From NCBI GenBank assembly GCA_020205615.1, contig CM035173.1:32580293-32644292 (forward strand): 64,000 bases of DNA. The letters are read 5' to 3'. This document shows, one piece after another, positions 56,236-64,000 of this stretch. A program made the position numbers and the translations under genes. Under the pieces are notes generated by a model that was not told the origin of the DNA, did not search any database, and was given only the letters and a program-made list of their open reading frames with translations. This DNA comes from Panax quinquefolius. Lineage: Eukaryota > Streptophyta > Magnoliopsida > Apiales > Araliaceae. Each line of letters opens with the position of its first letter. Positions within the stretch are counted from its first letter, which is position 1.

Positions 56236-57250
56236 TTGTTTGTGCAATCAATTTTTGGTAAGTCTTCATCAATGGCTTTCATGCCTACTACAAATATATT
56301 TTTATCTAGCTCTTCTGAATCTCTTGCTAGTTTAGAATGTAGAAATGAATCAGAGTATGTTAATGATGGTGAAAGTAGTAGTACAGAGGTAATGGTTCCT
56401 CATGTTGGTCAATTATTTTCTATATTAGAAGAAGCTGAAATTTTTTTTAGATCATATGCCCAAAAAAGTGGATTTGAGATTAGGATTACTACGAGTCATA
56501 AACATGCTCACAATAATGATTTGACGTCAAGGTTATATGTATGTAAAAAAAAACTAGTAGACCAATTATTGTAAAGAATTCATTAGATGATGAATGTGAT
56601 AATGATAAGAAAACAAGACAACGAGACATAATTGGTCGAACACTATGCAAAGCTAGAATGTAAGTTATCCATGGTAAGAAAGAAGATAACTGGCATATTT
56701 CGATTATTGAGTTGGGTTACAATCATCATTTAGTGACACCTACCAAAGTAGATTTGATTGAGACACATAGAAATAATACGCCGATAACAAGAAAATTAAT
56801 TGACACATTAAATAAGGCGGGTATTAGACCAAGTAGGATGATGAATGTTTTGAGCACAATGGGTGGAGGAATGCAAAATATAGGTTTTAGTGACAAATAT
56901 GTTCGTAATGTAGTTATGGATTTAAGGCGTGACTCAGAGGATGAAAATGATGCACAAGCAGCAGTCAATTATCTCAAAAAATTTGATTTTAGCAGTGCGA
57001 GTAAATTTTTTTTTCGTGTCAAATCAGGTTAAGACAATCGCATAACTTGTATCTTGTGGGTAGATGCTCGATCAAGATTTATGTATCAACGTTTCGGAGA
57101 CGTGGTTACATTTCACACTACGTATAAGACAAATATGTATAGTATGCCATTTGTTCCATTTCTTCGGGGTCATGAAAATGATGCAACTAAGCTTGTAAGC
57201 ATGGCTTCCCAAAATAGGTTATCTCAAAAATTTGATTTTAGCAGTCATCT
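56236..57250 (+). pseudogene. FAR1-related / MULE transposase remnant B, 5' part
   Basis: The likely start Met is at 56,272 (MAFMPTTN). The FAR1 DNA-binding N-terminus follows (VPHVGQLFSILEEAEIFFRSYAQKSGFEIRITTSHK), akin to remnant A. A shift in the A run near 56,545 breaks the frame. The next piece reads QRDIIGRTLCKARM-stop-VIHGKKEDNWHISIIELGYNHHLVTP, then KLIDTLNKAGIRPSRMMNVLST, ALVNYL-like AAVNYLKKF, a stop at 57,030, and the start of the MULE core WVDARSRFMYQRFGDVVTFHTTYKTN. The first catalytic Asp is replaced (VTFH for VTFD). After 57,161 the sequence is scrambled repeats of itself (FDFSS twice). Dead copy; the rest of the core is at 59,768. Confidence 0.75.
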
Positions 57251-57261
57251 GTAAATTTTTT

Positions 57262-57469
57262 TGATACATTATTTTACGAGCAATAGGTTTTTTCAGGATT
57301 TGTTCCATTTATACCTTCAAAAATAATCATAAAGGGAATGATCAACCACCATTATCACCGTCGCTTTTATCTTGAAATAAGACACTTTCATGTGTTCTTG
57401 CCATCATCAACGAGCTTCGTCGAATATTTCGTTATGTAGTTATGGATTTTAAGTGACTCGTATAGTCGA
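57262..57469 (+). other. Scrambled FAR1-derived sequence
   Basis: Short stretches echo the transposase (TTTGTTCCATTTA, GATCAACCACCATTATCAC near 57,340, GTAGTTATGGATTT near 57,437), out of order relative to the intact gene plan. It suggests local rearrangement before or during the insertion that follows. Confidence 0.4.
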
Positions 57470-59767
57470 AGTATGAAAAATATTTAACTCACGTGAATAA
57501 ATTCTAAGGAGAAAAATGGCCGAAAAATACATGGCTGTGAAAAATGCAAAATAGCAGTCTTATAGGTTATGACTTGAACTTTAGCACTTTGATATAGCAA
57601 TACTCAAAGTATAGTCTCAAAATAATCTCCACATGAATAACTGCTCGATCATATAGAGAGAAAAGCTTGAGTTCACGGTGTGATTTTCGATTAGCTCAAA
57701 AGCAGCACATTTATAGGAAATTCTTTAGAAACAGCAGCAGAAAATTTAATATAATAATAATAATATATTATATATATATTCCTACAACCAAGACTCTGAA
57801 ATCAGCATGTTTACAACACACTGGGGCCAGCCAAAACAATAAAAACGTTTTTTGTTGATATAAATAATTAAAACTTCCAAATCAATTATTTGAAGACTTG
57901 AACTTCAATAATTCATAATAATAGCTCTTTTATCAGAAAAATCGAATCGCGTGTTTTTATAGCCAATCCAATTCTCTACAACTTCTCGAGAAGAAAGTTT
58001 TCCAAATTCCAAGCGAATTGGTAAAAGAATCCACATACGGACAATTTCTGATGCTTATAATCAAATTTCGATCGAAATGGGGTCCCACCAAACATGTTTA
58101 ACATGTTTTAAACATTTATTGCAACAAAATACTCTTCCTCCTCGTATACTCATATATATCCCACATTACGTTGTAAAAATATCACAGATTAATATATTAT
58201 TAAAATAATATATTTAAATAAGTATTTATCGGAAAAAGATAAAATATTAATTTTCAACAATTGTCATTTTAAAATTTTTCCATCTATATCCACATAAAAT
58301 CAATATTTTCCTCATCATATGAATCAATAATTAATTATTCTGAGTATAATTAGAATCCTGATATTGACAACCGAGGCGGTTCAGGGAGAGAGGGGCTTTC
58401 CAATAAATTTCTTCTTAACTTGGGCCTGTGATTAGGTGACCAAACCTCCTTATGAGCCGTAACTTTCTAGACATTTCAATAATGTTATCTAATAATATTA
58501 TTGAGATAATATGAATTATTAGCCCGATAATGGAAAATCTTGTGTGATGACAATTTATTGAAGCAATAATATAAAATATCGTCAAGAATTATTGAATCAA
58601 TAAAATAAATCTTGAGCGATAATTCTTTGTAACAATTATTGAGTAGTGCCTTCTTCGTAAGATCAATAATTGATGCAATCTGGTATCTTCTTGTTGACAG
58701 GCGATGATAGTGTGTTTAACCATAAGGTATTCCAAATTGATAGTGAGTAGCAACCTTCATACGTTATTTATAAACAACTATTTGTCGTTTTCTTCATCGA
58801 TAACTTTAGTTATGGGGCCGTACTTAAAAGGCTGCCTTGAGTAAATGCAGAATATTCCAGAGCATCAAGAAATATTCCGACCAAAATATTCTTGGCAACA
58901 GTGAGATATTTTATAACCATTGCTTATTCAAAATATTTGCGTATTTTACCCATAACTATCCACATTAATCGAAATGAGCCTTACTATTTCAAAATAATAA
59001 ATAGAGAAAATAAATTTCATTTTATTAATAATTTGGAGTCTTCTGACTTCCCTCCTTATGAAGATTTAGTCCTCCCGAAATTGACGTCACATACACAGTG
59101 TTTCAAAAGATGAGAATACCTCACTTTCATTTCAGTTTCGACTCCGGTCATTTCCTCAATAGCATGGTTTCTCCACAAACTTTAACTTGTGGTATGACCT
59201 TCGTCGTGGGACATATTCTTTCTATCAAGATCTTGTGAATTACACTCTTCATCGTTAAGTCTTGGCTATCTCGTCAGGATTCTAACTGATTATCTCAACT
59301 CGTGCTAACTTCGTTCGGGTTCCTCGCATTTTGACCAGTCACGATAAGCGCTTCTTCCGGAATCGTTGACTTTGACTTTTCGGGACATCCTTTTGAGTCA
59401 CCATTCCGACTTGGCGGGTTTCGAATTTATGTCCTTCTTTCCACAATTATAGCATTTAAATTTGTCAGCGTGGGCGGTTTTTCCCTCTTTCCGCATTTAT
59501 GACTTGTCGGTAGGTGGTCTTTCTCCTCCTTAGGAACTAGTTTTAATGGTGCGTTGTTGAATCTCCTCTTTTAAAAATCCTCTCGCGGTCACGAAACACG
59601 AATTTATTTTACAAAAAATGGTGAGGACTACTAAACAACTCTCTCTAGAACCTTCATTCCATACCCCAAACTTTAGTACTCGCTACATTCTCGCTCTGAG
59701 GAAGAAAAATGGATTTTAAAGAATACAATAGAAAATGGGTCAATCTTTGTCTATCGAGATGATTAAA
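57470..59767 (-). mobile_element. Truncated gag-bearing LTR retroelement inserted in FAR1 remnant B
   Basis: On the minus strand: a fragment of LTR 3' region (59,760-59,590, matching LTR K 52,260-52,370); an interior of about 540 bases; a purine tract AAGGAGGG near 59,060; then the 5' part of an LTR (59,046 down to about 57,470, matching LTR K 49,917-51,400). The interior encodes a CCHC zinc-knuckle start (FKCYNCGKKD) near 59,450. So this is 5' LTR remnant, gag remnant and 3' LTR remnant of a K-type element, heavily shortened. Frames are broken. Confidence 0.65.
59400..59490 (-). pseudogene. Gag zinc-knuckle fragment of the truncated element
   Basis: The minus frame reads HADKFKCYNCGKKDINSKPAK: C-x2-C with the aromatic and Gly-Lys of a retrotransposon zinc knuckle, and the His and last Cys lost. 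Too short and broken to be functional. Confidence 0.5.
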
Positions 59768-60068
59768 ACAATCGCATAACTTGTATCTTGTGGGTAGATG
59801 CTCGATCAAGATTTATGTATCAACGTTTCGGAGACGTGGTTACATTTCACACTACGTATAAGACAAATATGTATAGTATGCCATTTGTTCCATTTACTGG
59901 GGTCAACCACCATTATCACTCTATTTTATTCGGATTTGCGCTGTTAAGGGATGAGACAGAAGACACTTTCAGTTGGGTCTTAGAGACGTGGCTTGAAGCC
60001 ATGAACTATAATGCTCTTGTAACCATCATCACTGACTAAGATAAAGCCATGAGCAATGCTATTGGTAG
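59768..60068 (+). pseudogene. FAR1-related / MULE transposase remnant B, core part
   Basis: Repeats WVDARSRFMYQRFGDVVTFHTTYKTN exactly, then continues properly through VPFTGVNHHYHSILFGFALLRDETEDTFSWVLETWLEAMNYNALVTIITD-stop-DKAMSNAIGS, the central MULE core. The second catalytic Asp (ITD) is kept, a stop replaces the following residue, and the first Asp position is His. It is cut at 60,068 by LTR M1; the C-terminal half is beyond the window or lost. Confidence 0.75.
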
Positions 60069-60192
60069 TGTGACGCCCCCAAAATAGGTATACATCACCC
60101 ATCTTGAGTCGCCAAATACATGTTACAAAATACAATTAAAAACTTAATTATACAACTGTCATGTAAAATACGACAAAACATAATATTGTCAT
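60069..60192 (-). mobile_element. LTR M1, first segment
   Basis: Begins (plus view) TGTGACGCCCCCAAAATAGG inside the FAR1 remnant and is interrupted after 124 bases by LTR M2. It resumes at 63,857. Confidence 0.8.
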
Positions 60193-60654
60193 TGTGACGC
60201 CCCCAAAATAGGTATACATCACCTATTCTGAGTCGCCATATACATGGTACAAAATACAAATATAACTTAATAATACAGCTGTCGTGTAAAATACGACAAA
60301 ACATAAATTAAGAGTTTTAATACAGATATTGTCTTCTAGATAGTATTCAAACTCAAAGGAGTCCTCAATACATTTATTAACACACTATTTCCTAGAATAG
60401 TGAGGACTACTAATGCTATCATCTGGACCGTCACTCCGTTCTCCGACTAGTCCCGGCTACGTTCTCATTTCCTGAAGAGAATAGTGAAAGAAAAGGTGAG
60501 CTCAACTATATAAAACAGAATACTTTTATAAAGTTATTCGTTTTATTAGATTATAAATAGAATATATTATATTTTATTGTAAACCAATCTGATAGTCCAT
60601 TTAAAAAGTAAATCAATCTGACCATTCATGGATTGGTTACTATTCACCCATTCT

Positions 60655-60664
60655 CCTATAAATG
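60655..60664 (+). promoter_or_regulatory. Plus-strand TATA box in the M2 left arm
   Basis: CCTATAAATG followed by TAAGCTCATTCC. It faces the minus-strand box at 62,539. Confidence 0.6.
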
Positions 60665-60847
60665 TAAGCTCATTCCTTCATTATTTTTTGAATTCAATGA
60701 AACTCTCTAGAGAGAAACTATAGAGAGTTCTTCTTCCGTAATCTCGAGCTTATTTCTTTAGAGTTTAAGAAAGCTTTGAGCGTAGAAGATAGTGCAAGTT
60801 TTCTTCAAGTATATTCCGCCCTACCGTCTAATACTCTTCTTCTTTCA

Positions 60848-60965
60848 AAGGTAAGGGATATTATTTGTTGTACCTGTAAGGGATATTATTTGTTGTACCT
60901 ATAAGGGATATTATTTGTTGTACCTGTAAGGGATATTATTTGTTGTACCCGTAAGGGGTATTATT
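60848..60965 (+). repeat. 26-base tandem repeat of the donor-like motif
   Basis: Four copies of a GTAAGGGATATTATTTGTTG-TACC unit (one starting ATAAGGG), followed by a diverged GTAAGGGGTATTATTTC. The amplified unit is the conserved splice-donor-like site of this LTR family. Confidence 0.85.
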
Positions 60966-62538
60966 TCTTTCGTATTCATGAAGAGAACTTCTGTTATTCC
61001 ATTCTTTATTATTATGTTGGAATAACATGTTTATGCGAAGTACCGCTTACATGGTGATCTTCTTCTGTTATTCCATTAATTATTATTATGTTAGAATAAC
61101 ATGTCTATACATCAAGTCTGACATACTTGGTGAAATTCTTCTATTATTTCATTCTTTACTATTACGTTTGGAATATTTTGTCGCATGCGTTTCTGGCCGG
61201 ACTGGTTCCATTATTTATTATTCCGCATTTATTATTACATTGGAATATCACCCGCTACATGCGTTTTACGTCGGACTGGTTCCATTATTTATTATTCGCA
61301 TTTATTATTACGCGTCGGATCACATGCATGCGTTCTGATGCGGACTGGTTCCATTATTTATTATTACATTGAAAATAACATTTACATGAGGTCTCTATCG
61401 CATGCATGGTGAATCCTTACATTAGTCCATTCTTTATTATTACATTGGAATAACACATACATGTGGATTACCACATTCACGGTGAATGATCCTTTATATT
61501 CATTCCTTATTAAATTGTGAAAATGATCTCGCAAATGGATTTTCGCTTCGCCACGCGGTAATCCACGTGAACAAATCATTTCCATAATTTAATAAGAAAT
61601 GAATCACGAAGGTCATTCACCACGCATGTGGTAATCCACATAGATAGGTTATTCCAATGTAATAATAAAGAATGGAATAATGTAAGAATTCACCATACAC
61701 GCGATAGAATCGCACATACATGTTATTCCAAATGAATAATAAATAATGGAACTGTGTCATGCGTAGAACGCATTGCACGTGATATTCCAATGTAATAATA
61801 AAGAATGAAATAACAAAAGACTTCACGTGCGTGCGATAGGCCGCGCGCATAAAGTTATTCCAGCGAATAATAAATAATAGAACTAGGTCAATGCGTAATA
61901 CGCGCACAAATGGATATTCCAATGTAATAATAAAGAATGAAATAACAAAAGACTTCACCAGTACGCGTGCGATAGGCCGCCGCGAACGGTTATTCCAACA
62001 GAATAATAAATAATGGAACCAGAGTCATGTAATATCACTACGTACGACGGGATATTCCAACAGAATAATAAATAATAGAATAATAAAAGAATTTCACCAT
62101 GTATGCGGTACTTCGCATATACAGGTTATTTCAACATAATAATAAAGAATGGAATAACAGAAGAATTTCACCATGTATACGGTAGACATGTGAGGCAAGT
62201 TATTCCAACATAATAATAAAGAATGGAATAATTGAAGAATTTCACCATGTATGCGGTACTTCGCATAAACATGTTATTCCAACATAATAATAAAGAATGG
62301 AATAACAGAAGAATTTCACCATGTATGCGGTACTTCGCATATATAGGTTATTCCAACATAATAATAAAGAATGGAATAACATAAGTTATCTTCATGAATA
62401 CGAAAGAAATAATACCCCTTACCTTAGAAGAAACTGGATATAGGAGTAGTAAAGTAGCAGAATACTTTTCTTCTTTCTCTATAGTTTCTCTCTCAGAGTT
62501 TCGATGAATTAAGTAAGAAATAATGAAGGAATGAGCTT

Positions 62539-62548
62539 CTATTTATAG
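62539..62548 (-). promoter_or_regulatory. Minus-strand TATA box of LTR M2
   Basis: Minus-strand CTATAAATAG followed by AAGCTCATTCCTTC. The regular promoter of this LTR. Confidence 0.65.
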
Positions 62549-63856
62549 GAGAATGGACCGAATAGTAACTAATTCATGAACAGTCCATATTGATTTACTT
62601 TTAAGCAGACGATCCATATTGATTTACTATAAATTATTAATAAAATATTCTAATAAAACAAAATATAATATATTCTATTTATTGTCTAATAAAACAAATA
62701 ACTTTATAAAAGTATTACATTTTATATAAAAAAAATTACTACTGAAATACTATGCAAACACTTATGCAAATACTATGCATAATAAAATATAATATATTCT
62801 AATTATTATCTAATAAAATAAATAACTTTATAAAAGTATTACATTTTATATAAAAAAATTTACTATGGAAACACTATAAGAGCATTATGCAAATACTATG
62901 CATAATAAAATATAATATATTCTAATTATTGTCTAATAAAATAAATAACTTTATAAAAGTATTACATTTTATATAAAAAGATTTTACTATACAAAATACT
63001 ATGCATAATAGAATATAATATATTCTATTTATAGTCTAATAAAACAAATAACTTTATAAAAGTATTTTGTTTTATATAAAAAGCTTTTTTGTTTTATTAC
63101 ATTAATAATATTAATAAAATAAAATTTATATATATATATATATATAAACTTCCGTGACTTCATAAAAAGACACATCAATATATTTAACAACATTTATCAT
63201 CATTATTATAATTCACAATATTAATCGATCAGGTCGTTCCCAAAAAAGAGGGGCTTTCCAATAAGGATTTCTCCCTATTGGCGCGTAATTAGGTGACCAA
63301 ACCTCTCATTGGCAGAACTTCTAGACATCGTTAATATTTTAAATAATAATATTAATAACTCTGTCATCTCAATTATTGATTTAATAATATACAAAATATC
63401 GATAATAATTGAATCAAATAACGTGAGATCTTATCACAACAATTCTTGTAGCAATAATTGAACAAAACTAAATGACTTCTCACGTAAGCATCAATAATCA
63501 ATACTGTGTCTACTTATGCAACCACGCGCCATTCTTGTACTTTTTATTAAAGAGTAGTTCAACAGTTTTAACGATAAAACTTTTGTCGTTATTTTAATAA
63601 AAATATTTTTGTCGTTTTCTCAATTCGACAATAATTCCGTTGTGGGGTCCACCAATGATTGTGCCGTCGTACGAATATTCCTTGTTAAAACGAATATTTC
63701 CCGACTAATCGAATATTATATAACAACTTGCATACTTTGTAAAATTTATAAATATTACCCACAACTATAACATTATATCAAATATACACTATAATTTTTT
63801 TAAAAATATTTCGAGAAATTTAAATCTTTATTCATAAAATCAGGTCTCACGGTCAT

Positions 63857-64000
63857 CTAGACAATATCCACACTCAATGGAGTCCTCATTACATTTATTG
63901 TCATCTTATTTAACAAAATAGTGAGGACTACTAATCTTTATCATTTGAACAATCACTCCGGTTCCCGACTAGTCCGGCTTATGTTCTCATTTCACGAAGA
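63857..64000 (-). mobile_element. LTR M1, second segment
   Basis: Continues M1 (CTAGACAATATCC...GGAGTCCTCATTAC...ATAGTGAGGACTACTAAT) to the window edge, parallel to 46,655-46,800 of LTR J. Confidence 0.75.

Larger units (their letters stand above)
60506..62730. repeat. ~1-kb inverted repeat inside LTR M2
   Basis: The left arm's ACTTTTATAAAGTTATTCG, CACCCATTCTCCTATAAATG, CTCATTCCTTCATTATTT and GGTATTATTTCTTTCGTATTC blocks are each found reverse-complemented in mirror order on the right arm. The centre is near 61,550. The arms differ by many substitutions and indels. Confidence 0.85.
60193..63851 (-). mobile_element. LTR M2, solo LTR with internal inverted duplication (3.66 kb)
   Basis: Plus view starts TGTGACGCCCCC and ends CAGGTCTCACG (expected CACA). 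The duplication GTCAT lies at 60,188-60,192 and 63,852-63,856, and LTR M1 reads on across it. 60,193-60,505 is the ordinary minus-oriented 3' part. At 60,506 the orientation flips: 60,506-61,545 is a plus-oriented promoter/leader/array half, mirrored by the normal minus-oriented half at about 61,555-62,730. Both halves keep a TATA box and a GGTAAGGG donor-like site. ORFs at 61,027-61,412 and 61,617-61,958 are array translations. Confidence 0.85.

Overview
The window is nuclear DNA of a flowering plant, most likely a eudicot. The base composition is AT-rich, introns have GT..AG borders, and two host genes of plant families are present (a GT14 glycosyltransferase and a subfamily-I GATA factor). 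Nearly everything else is plant transposable elements. The species cannot be named from the sequence. Most short open frames lie inside repeats and are not genes.

Layout. 1-19,813 is a stack of nested LTR sequences of one Ty3/gypsy-like family (ends TGTAAGACCCC ... GGGGCGTCACA). From outside in: LTR H (ending at 19,813) contains LTR C, which contains LTR D (461-17,987). D was hit twice: by LTR B (1,737-5,963, duplication TCTGC) and by an unrelated 1.87-kb LTR-like element E (6,910-17,252, duplication ATTAT). E was in turn hit by a complete minus-strand element F (7,675-16,142, duplication CTTAA). F has two nearly identical 2.5-kb LTRs, an initiator-Met-type primer site, a polypurine tract and a 3.4-kb interior showing only a gag-like trace, so it looks non-autonomous. 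A hAT-like element (18,489-19,272) sits on the right border of C.

19,814-26,000 is a gene island. It holds a candidate small solo LTR, a fold-back MITE, and a four-exon GT14 glycosyltransferase gene (21,337-25,318) whose first exon lacks one base. 26,000-36,100 holds small MITEs and a decayed Mutator-like region. There a FAR1-type transposase remnant (minus) and a plant-mobile-domain plus Ulp1-protease remnant (plus) diverge from each other between matching terminal repeats. 36,100-46,500 is a second quieter stretch with a two-exon GATA zinc-finger gene (40,214-41,863) and several MITEs.

46,515-64,000 returns to the same LTR family: J (minus), K (plus, duplication ATTTA), then a FAR1 transposase pseudogene broken up by a truncated gag-bearing retroelement and by LTR M1, which is split by LTR M2 (60,193-63,851, duplication GTCAT). 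M2 contains a large inverted duplication, about 1 kb per arm, that places two copies of the LTR promoter face to face.

The most unusual material is this LTR family. Its LTRs are very long (2.5-4.2 kb), with a duplicated block before the TATA box, a conserved splice-donor-like GGTAAGGG just downstream, and arrays of CATGCATG-bearing repeats after that. The palindromic M2 copy is the outstanding case. The two host genes show no sign of acting together.
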